Of a stretch of 64,000 bases of DNA, positions 43,485 through 54,609 are shown piece by piece. The notes below the pieces were generated by a model, which was not told the origin of the DNA, did no database searches, and worked only from the letters and a program-made list of their open reading frames with translations. The stretch's first letter is position 1. Each line of letters opens with the position of its first letter. The DNA is from Dichetophora obliterata (lineage: Eukaryota; Arthropoda; Insecta; Diptera; Sciomyzidae), in assembly GCA_963920525.1 (NCBI GenBank), contig OY986438.1, positions 73,044,346 to 73,108,345 of the forward strand. The letters are read 5' to 3'. The position numbers were made by a program, and so were the translations under genes.

Positions 43485-44982
43485 ATTGGAATCCCAATAC
43501 AAATACGAAAAAAGGGCAAAACCGAATGAATATCTGCGTTACAAACCGAAGAACTATGAATGACTTGTCATTGCCAAGGAAAGAAAAAGGGATGAATATC
43601 CATCATATGTCGAACGGTGGTGTAGAGCAGTTGTCATTGCCAGCTAAAAAAATTGGTGGAGCTGAGATAAAGAGCAGTATAAAGTTGGAATCAGATATAG
43701 CAGTGGATAAGTGGTCATTGTTATCAAAACGGGATGAAATAAATTTTTGCCATAAATTTGAAAGGAGGCCAATTGTAGGTTTGGAATCAGTAGCACAATT
43801 TGTTAGTAATATCAAGGAAGAGGATAAGGTGAACACAGAAATGTTGACGCAGAAGGAAACGGGAGATAAGTTGTCATCGACATTGAGGGAAAATGGGATG
43901 AATATCTATCAAAAGGCAGGGGAGGCTGCCAGCATTAGGTCCGAACTAACAGGAGAGAACCATAGGAATGGGAAACGGGGAAGCTCCCGATTATTGGTAG
44001 ACGAAATATGGGAGGACACATTGGAGGAAGAAGAAGATAAGGACAACCAGACAGGGGTTGAAAAGGGAAAGGGGAAGAAATTTGTTGGAGCACAGCATAT
44101 TACAGAACAAGAATTTGAAGGTAATGAGGAAAAACAAGGAAGTGAACTGGGGACCGCTTGCAAAAATGTGGTTAGTTCATTTGCACAATTAATTGTAATG
44201 GTACTTTGCGTGATGAATTTATGGATAGTGGGAGTTTTAAATAAGGAAGAATCAAAAATAAAAGGGCAGTCCATGGGACAAGGACAGGATTATCCAGCGT
44301 TAAGACGGGATTAACCAAGTTCTACTCCGAATTATTGGGTCTAACGGAGGTGTCATTGAGCCGATTGAAGACAAACGGGCGTCAATCGAATTGGACTTTT
44401 GAGAGGAAAAATGTGTGTCCAGTGGGGACTGCAGTAAATGATGTGTTCGTACAGATCCCTTGCAAAGAATCAAAAAACGGAAAACTCGTTTTACTTGTAG
44501 ATTCCGGAGCGGATACGAGTTTGGTTAAGAGGAAGTCACTAGGTTCATGTGAGAAGGTAAATAAAAGGGACACGAGAGGGTTAAGTGGTGCATTTAGAGG
44601 ATATGTCAGCACATTGGGCTCAATTGAGATTTGCCATTCATCGGTGGATGAACTGTGTTTCACATTACAGGTTGTAGAAACGGAACGAGGTATTCCGGCG
44701 GACGGGATTCTAGGAAGGGACAAATTATGGAATCATTCAATAATAAACGCGGTGGATAAAAAGTTGATATTTGCTAGCCGGGATCAGGGCAAACCAATTA
44801 AATTGCCACTAAAGTCCATAGACGAATGGGGTAAAATTTTGTATACTGAAGATAAAAAGATTAAGGCAAGAACCATAACGTTAGTGTCGGTGCGGGTGAA
44901 AACTAAGATACCAGAAATAGTTATTCACAAACAGGAATTAGAACCGGGAGTGTATTTGGGGGGACGTATTGGTAGAGGTTAA
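43485..44982 (+). pseudogene. Provirus Gag-Pol linker and protease
   Basis: The piece 43526-44314 is a long linker with recurring short phrases (LSLPRKEKGMNIH, LSLPAKK, LRENGMNIYQK), suggesting internal duplication, and a hydrophobic stretch near its end. The piece 44335-44982 carries the protease: VLLVDSGADTSLVK near residue 51 and GILGRDKLW near residue 126, both intact. A stop near 44312 separates the two. Confidence 0.8.
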
Positions 44983-45100
44983 GAGGATCAGGGTTTTCGT
45001 TCAACGGATACTAGAGAAAGAATAGATAAATTTACATGAGGTTAGGAAATATTGAGTTGGATACAAATTTAAATGAAGAGGAAGGTCTTCAATAGAGAGA

Positions 45101-46500
45101 TTGTGCATATCATTTCACGATATATTTTTGTTAGAGGGTGATGAATTATCATTCACACCAGTTTTAAAACATGAGATACCGACTAAGCCAGGACAGGCAA
45201 CAATTAATCAGAAGCAGTATAGATTACCACAGACTCATAGGGAAGAGATAAATAAGCAAGTGAACAAACTACTAGAAGAGGGGATAATTTCACCAAGCAA
45301 ATCGCCTTGGAATTCTCCTTTGCTGCTAGTACCGAAAAAAGTGGTATGGACGGACAAAAGAAATGGAGGTTAGTTGTAGATTTTAGAAAATTGAACGAGG
45401 CTACTATAAAGCAGGTATTTTCAATTCCACGGATAGATGAAATATTGGATCAGTTGGGTTATAGCCGATATTTTTCAACACTAGATCTTGCCAGTGAGTA
45501 CCACCAGGTTTTGGTAAATAGGAAGGATAAAGAGAAAACAGCATTCAGTACAGGGATGGGACATTACGAATTTAATACAATGCCGTTTGGTCTAACAGGT
45601 GCCCCTGCAACATTTCAGAGAATTATGAATCATATCTTAACAGGATTACAGGGCTTAGATTGTTTTGTATATTTTAACGATATAGTGGTTTACGGGAAAA
45701 ATTTAGGAGATCACGAAGAGAGGCTTACGAGGGTTTTCAACGTGTTAAGGGAAAACACATTAAAATTAAATACGGAGAAATGCCAATTTTTACGCAGAGA
45801 AATAGTATATCTAGGACATAAGTGTTCGGAACTAGGAGCATTGCCGGATCCAGGGAAAGTAGAGTGCGTAAAGAGGATCCCGGTACCCCGGAACCGAAAA
45901 GAGGTACAGGTATTTTTAGGTTTAATCAACTATTATAGGAAGTTAATTTTCGACGCCGCGAAAATAATATTACCGATAAATAAATTACTTAGGAAGGACG
46001 AAAAGTTTAAATGGACGGAGAGTTGTCAAAAAGCATTTGAAATATTAAAAGAGGCGGTTATATCACCACCAGTCTTAGCATACCCGGATGTTACTAAGCC
46101 ATTCATACTGACGACAGAGGCTAGTAATGAAGCGCTAGGGGCGGTATTATCACAAGGAGAAGTTAGGAAGGACAGACCAATTTCGTTTGCAAGTAGGGCA
46201 CTTAACGATGCCGAAAAAAGATATTCGACAATAGAGAAGGAGTTTTTAGCGGTAGTGTGGGTAACAAAGAATTTTAGGGTATATTTGTTAGGTAGGCATT
46301 TCAGAATATACACAGACCATCAACCGTTAAGGGGAATAGCAAACTTAAGGGATAAGACATCTAGATTAGCGAGATTTAGGCATAAATTATCAGAGTATGA
46401 CTTTGAGATAATTTATAAGCCAGGGAAAAAGAATCTTAACGCCGACGCTCTAAGTAGAGTACCACATGGGAACGAAGAAGTCGCACTAGTGCAAGCTCGT
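45101..46500 (+). pseudogene. Provirus reverse transcriptase and RNase H, active site mutated
   Basis: The piece 45101-45373 is the RT N-terminus (KQYRLPQTHREEINKQV, SPWNSPLLLVPKK), with a frameshift at about 45345. The frame 45307-46758 has LVVDFRKLNEATI, YFSTLDLASEYHQV and TMPFGLTGAPATFQ. The active site is YFND at 45670-45681, with Asn in place of the first Asp. The thumb and RNase H follow; RNase H reads TTEASNEALGAV where TTDAS is usual. TDHQPLRGI and NADALSRVP mark the RNase H end. The changes predict a dead enzyme. Confidence 0.92.
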
Positions 46501-46519
46501 GGTGAAGCAAAAGAGGTTG

Positions 46520-47000
46520 AGTGCCCGTTTAACATATTATATACGGATTTGATTGGTATACTACCAGAATCGATTCTGGGGAATAAATACGTTTTGATAC
46601 TTCAAGACGAGTTCTCGAAGTATATGAAGGGTATTGCCATACCTAATGCGGAAGAAATAACAATTGAAAACGCTATATTGAATTTCAATGTTCCTAGAAC
46701 AATAATCACGATTCAAGTTGTGCGTTTAAATTATTTTCGAATGTTTGCAAAAGGTTAGGAATCCAAGATTTTCATATTGTAAGGAACCAAACAGTATCAC
46801 CGAGTTCAGTAGAACACAGCAGTATGAATTTGGTTAGGGAAAGAATATCAGAGTGTTTGTTAAAGTCTGATGGAAAGGTTCCAGATTGGGAACAAGGGTT
46901 GAAAGAAATCATAAATTTACACAATAGTAGATTACAGGTTTCAGCACCAGGGAAGTCTTTTCAAAAATTACACTTGACAACGCCAGAGTTAATAAGTAAA
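46520..47000 (+). pseudogene. Extra upstream integrase-like core in the provirus
   Basis: Between RNase H and the integrase zinc domain lies an integrase-like core. The first Asp is in LYTDLIG at about 46545, followed by LGNKYVLILQDEFSKYMKGIA. There is a frameshift near 46705 inside the second-Asp segment. The Glu region (SPSSVEHSSMNLVRERI) is near 46800 and a typical helical end (WEQGLKEIINLHNSRL) is near 46890. It is clearly similar in layout to the second core at 47380-47800 but strongly diverged. Possible duplicate, second integrase or recombination product. Confidence 0.7.
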
Positions 47001-48177
47001 GATGTAAATATGGTCAATACACGATCAAAGAGGAAGGAAGAGGGAGTTGAAAACGAATTAGTTCAGGAGGGGATTAACAGAGTTTATGAGGATATAACGG
47101 GAAGCAGAAAACCAGTAGCAATAGAACTGGCAGATCCGAAGGAGATAGAAACAATAATAAAAGATTTTCATGACTCAAGACTTGGGGGGCATCAAGGGTC
47201 TCTTAAAACGTATTTGAGAATTAGGCAAGAATATAGATGGAAGGGCATGAAGGGCCAAATAAGAAGGTACTTAACGAATTGTAAAAAGTGTCAGCTGAAC
47301 AAAAGTTCAAAGCTAACGAAGATGCCAATGGTATTAACAGAGACACCACAGCGACCATTTGAAAAGGTGTACATGGACGTGGAATTTTACCGGAGACAGT
47401 TTCCGGAAATAAGTATATTTTGACGTTTCAAGACGATTTCTCAAAGTTTATGGTATGCGTTCCAATGCCAGATGCGGAAGTGAGTACGGTAGCGAAAGCA
47501 TTCTTTGACGAAATAATTACGCGGCACAATACACCCAAGGTGTTCATAACGGACAATGGTTCAAACTTTGTGTCAAAGTAATTTTCGGATGTGTGCAAAA
47601 TACTAGGAATTAAGAAGTTACATATAACGCCATACCACCCGCAAGCAAACGGCTAGTTAGAACGTAGTCATAGACCCTTTGTAGAATATTTAAGGAGTTT
47701 TGCAAAGGAGGACGGGTCCAACTGGGATCAATGGTTGTCTTCAGCAATGCATGTGCATAATAATGCACCACATTTATCAACAAAACAAACGCCGTTTAGA
47801 ACGCTATACGGGTTTTATTCCGAAATGCCTACAAATTTAAAGAGAAAATGTGGGCCTGTATATAATGCAGACGACCCATCTAAAGTATTAAAGTATCAAA
47901 TGCAGAGAACGCACGAGTTAGTGCGAAAGAATCAAGATCATGTGAAGAGAATATCAAAGAATTATTACGATAATAATGTAAATTTGGTAGACTTTAAGGT
48001 GGGAGACAGGGTACTCCTTAAAAATCAGTTGAGGAGAAATAAGTTTTCACCATTTGGACAGGTCCGTTTGAGGTAGTGGCGGTTTGAAGCCCCGTTACCA
48101 CGGAAATTTTGGTGAAAGGAAAAAACAAGAAGATGCATAATAATTTGCTGAAGTTGTTTCATGAGGATTATAAATAG
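47001..48177 (+). pseudogene. Provirus main integrase
   Basis: The zinc domain is at about 47165-47310 (HDSRLGGHQG, then CKKCQLNK). The core has the first Asp region VYMDVEF, FQDDFSKFMVCVPMP, the second Asp in FITDNGSNF and the Glu in LERSHR. It has stops at about 47579 and 47653 and a frameshift near 47420. The C-terminal part (47735-48076) has VHNNAPHLSTKQTPF and VGDRVLLKNQ. It ends at 48177 with a typical ...LLKLFHEDYK tail. Confidence 0.88.
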
Positions 48178-48375
48178 ATATATGGTAAGAACAAAGAAAT
48201 AGAAAATTAAATTTATGAGTTAGGATTTTAAGAGAAAATAGGTCATAAGAAAAGACGGAAATAACGGGTGGAGTATAAAAGTTGCAGATAGGGGAGAAAA
48301 AATTATAGAATAAATATATGGAGGAATTCTGTTAAAACACAAATAATTAATATAATCATTTCTTTTCATTATTAG

Positions 48376-48765
48376 AAATTAAAAACAGGATGTTTTTGAT
48401 ATGCATTATTTTGAATACGATTCAGGGAGTTTGGATGCAAGCAACGAGAATACAGCATTTGGAACAAACACCGATGTTTTTTGAAGACGTGAATACAGCA
48501 CTGTTTTATAAGAACGAATGGGTGATCTTTACGAAATTTGAACTACTTAAGCTAAAAGAATTTCTGATGGTAACAAAGGAGATGCAGGATAAGACGAAAC
48601 AAATGTGTTTGGAGATGTTGTTGAGCGGAGCCTTAGATACATGTACAACTACATTTAGGGAAACGGAAGCGATTATTAAAAATTAAAATAAAAAGCGATT
48701 ATTGAAACAATGCACAATAGCCAAATTGTTTGATCATATATTAAAAATCAAATAATTCGATCATG
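48376..48765 (+). pseudogene. Provirus envelope, N-terminal part
   Basis: A pyrimidine-rich acceptor (TTCTTTTCATTATTAG, cut after 48375) is followed by an open frame in phase with the leader exon at 40670. An ATG at 48390 opens the same frame. The start is hydrophobic (MFLICIILNTIQG), a plausible signal peptide, and two Cys lie near the end (CLEMLLSGALDTC). The frame is then broken by the LINE-3 insertion. 48687-48765 is AT-rich and unassigned. Confidence 0.7.
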
Positions 48766-49790
48766 TGAAGTGTGCCATCTCTGAATTTCAAAATGGGTTT
48801 TTTATTGGGAGATCAACATGTTCAAATTTACTGCTTATTTCGAAAAACATTATAAATGCAATGGAGAACGGTAGTCAGTTAGATATCATCTACACTGACT
48901 TTTCTAAGGCATTTGATAAAGTCGATCACTTTATTCTTCTAAGCAAATTAAAAAAGTTCGGTTTGTCGGATACTTTAATTGCTTTTTTTAAAAGTTATCT
49001 GAAAGATAGAAAGCTTTATGTAAAAATTGGGTCAACTATTGCTAACGTTGCAATTGATGCTTTGTCAGGAGTTCCACAGGGTAGCCATTGCGGTCCTCTT
49101 CTTTTTTTGATTTTTATTAATGATTTACCAAAACACTTAAATTTTGCTAGATATCTCTTGTACGCTGATGATGTCAAACTATTTCTTAAAATTTCAAACG
49201 AGTCTGACTGCATATGTCTCCAAAGTGATCTCTCCGCATTGCATAGTTGGTGTCTGTCAAATAAATTGTTCTTGAATATCAAAAAATGTTGTATAGTTTC
49301 TTATACTAAATGTACTAATAGCGTTTTGTTCAATTATACATTGAATAATTGTATTTTGGAGCGCAAAGTTGAGATAAAGGATTTGGGGGTTATTTTTGAT
49401 ACTCAGCTAAATTTTAAAAGCCATTATGATTATATTATATCTAAGTCATATTCAATGTTTGGATTTATCAAAAGGCATACTAAAATTTTTAAAGATCCGT
49501 TAACTATAAAATCGTTATATGTTTCTTTGGTTCGAAGTATAATCGAATATTGTTCGATTGTTTGGAACCCGTGTTATATTATTGAATCAAACCGAATAGA
49601 GAGAGTTCAAAAACTAATGAGTAAATATGCACTTAAAAAGCTTTACTGGCCTGATGGTCCTCCCACATATGAGGCTCGTCGTAAATTCCTTGGATTGCAA
49701 TCCCTTAAAGACAGAAGATCGGTTTTTTCTCTTTTATTTGTGTATAACATATTTTCTGGTAAAATTAACTGCATTGACCAATTATGCTAA
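48766..49790 (+). CDS. LINE-3 reverse transcriptase, C-terminal part
   Basis: The ORF lacks the RT N-terminus but is open to its own stop. It contains ISEFQNGFFIGRSTCSNLL, YTDFSKAFDKVDH, LSGVPQGSHCGPLLFLIFIND and the intact active site YADDVKLF, then LSNKLFLNIKKC, KDLGVIFDTQLNF and the thumb ending SKYALKKLYW. No RNase H follows, as in jockey/CR1-type elements. The uninterrupted frame marks it as the youngest layer of the nest. It cannot move alone, as it lacks the endonuclease. Confidence 0.92.
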
Positions 49791-49982
49791 TAATGAACCA
49801 ATAGCTAGATGCATGCACTTGTGCAACAGTCTTTCTAATATGTTAAAATTTAATGTATCTGAGCACCAATTTAGACTAATACTGTTCACTATTTTTAAAT
49901 AGTCTTAAGATCAAATATCCTTATAGTCTGTAAGATTTTAAAAAGCCGTAGACTGAAATAAATAAATAAATAAATAAAAAAA
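48766..49982 (+). mobile_element. LINE-3: 5'-truncated jockey/CR1-type fragment in env
   Basis: Starts within RT and ends in an (AAAT)n tail at about 49955-49980. It is inserted in env: coding resumes just after the tail in the envelope frame. Target duplication is hard to define because the site is A-rich. 5' truncation is usual for LINE insertions. Confidence 0.88.
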
Positions 49983-51587
49983 TCTCTTAAGGAATGATAG
50001 GAGTATACAGCAAATTTTTCAACACAGGTGGAGGAGGAGGTCGGTGGATTTTGTTGGTGAAGCATTTAATTGGGCGTTCGGGGTCGTGGATAAGAAGCAC
50101 TCAGACCAGATATTGGAGCACCTGGACGACCTGGAACAACTGCAGAGGAAAACGTACGAGTTGATGGATCATCAGATTACAGTGATGGCGAACAGCTACA
50201 GACAACTCGCTGAACCAATTAGCTCGATAATAGGAGAAGTGGAAATGTTGCATGATGAGTTAATGAGATTAATAACTAATCAAAGAACAATGGGGGAGGA
50301 ACTAAATAAAATAATAGTTAATATAGAATATACTCTGAAGGCACTGGAAGTAAAATCGAGAATATAATCGAATTTGATAGAAGTACAAGGACAGCAATTG
50401 GAAGAATTGGCGATTATTGACGATTTGTACAAGGAGAGACTAAATCCTTTTTTAATAACGTCAGCGGATATACAGTCAGTAATGATGAGTACGAAAGTTA
50501 CAAGTAATGCCCGAAATATTATGTTAAGTACGTTCGACATTCATAAGACAGCGAGGCTTAAGGTTTTCCCAGCGGAAGGGAGAAAGCCATACCCAATTCC
50601 GATAGCGACAAATGAAAAATGGGATTCGCTATGCAAACCAATCTTTGATTACGTAGCGGAGTCGGAAGATAAATTTAAGTTCATCGGGCTGACGAGTGAG
50701 GAGTTGCGTAAATGTTTCATTCTAGGAGAAAAAGAGAACGCGGAGTATTTATTATGCAAAAGCAACGGGAAAATATTTACCAACAGTAATCCACTGTGTG
50801 AAATAAGGCTATTACAGCACAGATCAGACAAAACAGATGCGTGTAAACCAGTCGCGATCCCAGCTACTGCTGGTGTCATTGTGAGAACTGAGAAACCAAA
50901 TACATGGTTGTTTAAATTTAGGAACACAGTAGTATTTAATGTCATATGCAGAAACAGTTCGGATACCATTGCATTGAACGAGTTTGGAATACTAAAAGTA
51001 CAAATGGACTGTACAATACAGAATAAGGACACAATTGTTCAATATGAAAAAACCCAAAGAATCGATATGGATATTGCTTTTAGTGAAATAAATCATGGAA
51101 TTTTAGGAACGAGTGGAAGCACATTTTGGCAAAGAGGGTTAATAATGAAACATACGCACCAGAATTGTCAATAAAGATCACAAATCATAAGGATTTAAGA
51201 AAATTGTTGACGGAAGGAGAAAGAAGCTTTGAGGTGTTAAGAAACGAAGTCAGGCAGCAAGAAATAAATGAAGAAACGAGCGCAAGGCATAATATGGTAA
51301 AAAGGGTGGGAATAACATTCGGTGTATCCGCAATGATGATAATGGCATTTTTGGGTGGAATAATATTATTATTAATGAGAAAAATGAGAGAGTCTCAGAA
51401 AGTAAGGATCGTAGCGGAGGAGGCAAGAAAGGAACCAATTCGACCAGCACCGGAATTACAGCTAGCGAGGAAGGCTATGAATGTAGTAAAGGAAAAGAGA
51501 AGGGTGGAACACATGAAAAACAGAGACCTACCAAGGGTACCAAGATCAGTAGGATCAGAGGAGTACCATGACGTAAATTATACCTGA
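49983..51587 (+). pseudogene. Provirus envelope, fusion-subunit part
   Basis: Resumes in frame after LINE-3. A basic cluster RWRRR at about 50026-50040 precedes a new N-terminus, a likely furin-type cleavage site between subunits. The next stretch (DFVGEAFNWAFGVV) and the heptad-rich region to 50360 fit the fusion subunit of insect F-like envelopes. A stop near 50368 and a frameshift near 51150 break it. Near the C-terminus is a transmembrane helix (FGVSAMMIMAFLGGIILLLM) followed by a basic tail, ending at 51587. Membrane fusion protein; not functional here. Confidence 0.82.
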
Positions 51588-51732
51588 GAAAACGTGCGAT
51601 GTATTTATTACAATTTCAATTATAATTTTGACAAAAGTGAAATAAAAAAAATAAAAAAAACATGGAAAGATTAAGATAAAATTGTTTGGGTTTTATTTCT
51701 ATTATTTCTCGATATTTTAGATATTTTTAAAG

Positions 51733-52160
51733 TTAGTACGCTGGACGGCCAACCAGCCGGGCTAGACGATGGACCTGAGGGTGTAGCGGCACGGTGGTCC
51801 CCCAACTGCGATAGTCAACCCTAGTGATGATATAGCATACATTCTCCAGGGGCGGGCCATGTGGACGGTATACTGGGAAGAGTATACTTTGCTGGTACTC
51901 GCAAATTGCGGTACGGGCAGATCGAATTACAAATTCCTCCCAGCAACATCTCGACAGTTCCCGCAGCCAGAACATAAGGTAGAGATCTGGACCTAGGTTC
52001 CATAGGGCGTCCAGGTAGTCTAGGGACGCTATGGGGGGGGGGGATTGAAAAAGGTATTAGTTTGAGTTAGTAAAAAGGATATCGTTTAACTACCATTTTG
52101 AAACCGTTCATCATTGGCTGGGCCCTCGTTGGGAATCGGCTCCGGTTCCACGTGGTCCAT
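51733..52160 (-). CDS. Candidate two-exon antisense gene inside the provirus
   Basis: Minus strand. Exon 1 is 52160-52094 (ATG, MDHVEPEPIPNEG...), donor G|GTAGTT. The intron is 65 nt (52093-52029) with a strong pyrimidine run before CATAG. Exon 2 is 52028-51733 to the stop. The junction is in phase and the joined frame is open for about 121 codons. Exon 2 has a Trp/Cys/Arg-rich start (MFWLRELSRCCWEEF) and ends HRLARLVGRPAY. Upstream of the ATG, in the same frame, is a hydrophobic helix (LLILKSFLAAIILAAI) after a stop, so a further exon or earlier start is possible. No family is recognised. It could be a TE accessory gene or chance. Confidence 0.42.
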
Positions 52161-52196
52161 GATACTTGAGGGGTCTGGGAAGACCCAACGAAGGAA

Positions 52197-52588
52197 GTTT
52201 AGTGCGGTGGAAATGGCTGCTAGAATTATTGCGGCAAGAAACGATTTAAGAATCAGCAATGGAAATAGCTAGTGCCGTTTTTATAGGGAAAAATTCGCAA
52301 AGTCATTAAAACTTAGCTAGGTATGTCAAATATAAAAGAAAAGTAGCACACAAGCAATTTTTGCGAATGGGGTTAAATTGATTGAAATTCAAGTTTAGTG
52401 CGGTGGAAATGGCTGCTAGAATTATTGCGGCAAGAAACGATTTAAGAATCAGCAATGGAAATAGCTAGTGCCGTTTTTATAGGGAAAAATTCGCAAAGTC
52501 ATTAAAACTTAGCTAGGTATGTCAAATATAAAAGAAAAGTAGCACACAAGCAATTTTTGCGAATGGGGTTAAATTGATTGAAATTCAA
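52197..52588. repeat. 196-bp tandem duplication
   Basis: Two near-identical head-to-tail copies (52197-52392 and 52393-52588) beginning GTTTAGTGCGGTGG. The duplicated unit includes the hydrophobic part upstream of the antisense candidate gene. Confidence 0.95.
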
Positions 52589-54609
52589 GTAAAGAAATAA
52601 TGAAAAGAGAAGTAAACAGTGGAGGAATTATCTGTTTGTCACAGCTGATAACAAAAATAAATTACTCGAATTCTGAGGGAGCCAGGGGATGGCAGGAGAA
52701 AAAATAAGAGTCCGGGGATAGTAGCAAAAGATTCTTAAAGGAAAGGCAATTGTATTGGCATATGCAAGGTACGGAAATCCTACGCAGGGATCAAAGTCAA
52801 GCACAACGCATTCTACTTGTAGATCCCAAAATAGTGCCACTTTATTTAAAATAATTCTGTTAATTTTGTGTTGGATTTGAAGTACTTAAATATTATTTTT
52901 TTTTAGAAAAAAAACAAAGAAACAAATGAATTGAAAACAAAAAAATTTGAAAACGTCAAAGGAAGACGCAGTAAAGCAAAATAAGTAAAATGATACAGAA
53001 AGCAAAGAAAAAAAAATAATTAAAGGGACAAAGTAATTTTAGTTAAAGAACATTGATAAAAGGAAAAATTATTTAACAAAGACTTTACCAAGGATCTTAA
53101 GATTGGAGTAGTAAATATAAGAGCAAAATAGTAAAATAAATAAATAATAAAACTTAAGAAAAAAAATTCTCACTACGGGAAAATATTAAGTCAAGTTTTA
53201 AATTAAAGTTATTGAATTATAGAAATAAAAATGAAAACTTAATGTTTTAAAGAACAAAGCAAAAGAAAAGCCTATATATAGAATTTTTGTACTTACTGTT
53301 TATTTTTAAAGCAAATGCTCTTACGCATAAAAACATTGACAAGAAAAATGAAGATTCGCATAAAAATATGGAAAAAAAATTTAAGTTGTATTGAATTATA
53401 TCAAAATTGGAAAATACAGATTAATGACAATGATATGTTAATGTAAAATACAATTGATTCATTGAAAATATGTATGTTAAAAAATTGTGTAAATAGAAAG
53501 AAAAATAAAAATCAATTTAAAGAAAATTAACGAAGATAGAAAATTTAAAAAAAAATTCAATCCTTGAAGTCGTATGTTGTGTTGAAAACAAGGTAAATGT
53601 GAAGTAAAGTAAAGATAAAAACAATATCAATAATAAATAAATTTGATTTTAGAAAAATGTATTAAGATATATAGAAACAAGTTTCAAAGGCTTACACAAT
53701 AAATAATACGTTAACGGTAGAATCCATGTCGAACTTATAAGTTAAGGTCACTGAATATTTTAAAATTTGATAGAAAAAAAAATATGTAAGGTGGAAATTA
53801 AAAATACAACATTTGAAGAATACAGCAATATCAAGGGAGGTTGAAGCAGGAACATTCACGAGGTATTCAAGTGAAGGAAGTAACGTAGACTTTTAATAAT
53901 GTCTGAACCAGTAGAGAGGAATCCGTTAGTGAACGTTTTTGAAGTACAAGAGAATATAAGTTTGAAGGAATTACATCGGAGTAGTAAGGATTGGTGAAAC
54001 TGATTGCAAAGTTTCTTGACGAACAATAAGACAACACACCAAATTGAAGATGTGTAGAAAGCGGAGACATGGAAATGTTGCATCGCAAATAATAATTCAT
54101 AACTGGCCGCAGCTCATTCATTTTCATCAGATGATTTTCGCAGAAACAAAAGTGTGCAAATATGTTATATACTTCGGAATAGCTTGAAATTTAGTTATTT
54201 TTAAAATTTTTCTTAAACAAATGCTGGCAATTTTTCTTGTGGAGCATATGGCGAAGGAAGAGAATGAGGGCTTTTACGATAACGTATTGACCGCATCAAC
54301 CAATGAAATTAATTATAATGGAGTCTCTAGCACAACGAGGTTGTTCAACAATATATTGGGTCAATCAATAGAGTAACTGAAAGATTTGTTAAACTTGACA
54401 CGATACAACGTCAAAAGTTCTAAGCGTGCATATGAAGACAAAACGGGAAGTTTACGCAACTTGGTACCATGAAACTAAAGAAAAACCATTGAGTCACCAT
54501 CAGTAGCAGTAGCACCAGAAGCGGAACAAAGATAAAGATACCTAGTGGAACATAAGCGGAGTGAATCAACGGGGACCGAGTCACCAATGTATACAAGACA
54601 TAGGGAACT
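52589..54609. other. AT-rich stretch between env and LTR, mostly non-coding
   Basis: Very A-rich on the plus strand from 52860 to 53830. Two short ATG-led frames look slightly non-random: 53899-53997 (MSEPVERNPLVNVFEVQE...) and 54221-54376 (MLAIFLVEHMAKEENEGFY...). Neither belongs to a family I know. There may be remnants of a further element. Confidence 0.4.

Noticed and set aside
43603..44723. Minus ORFs over provirus gag-pol linker and protease
   Set aside because: Shadows of the plus-strand pol frames with protease motifs.
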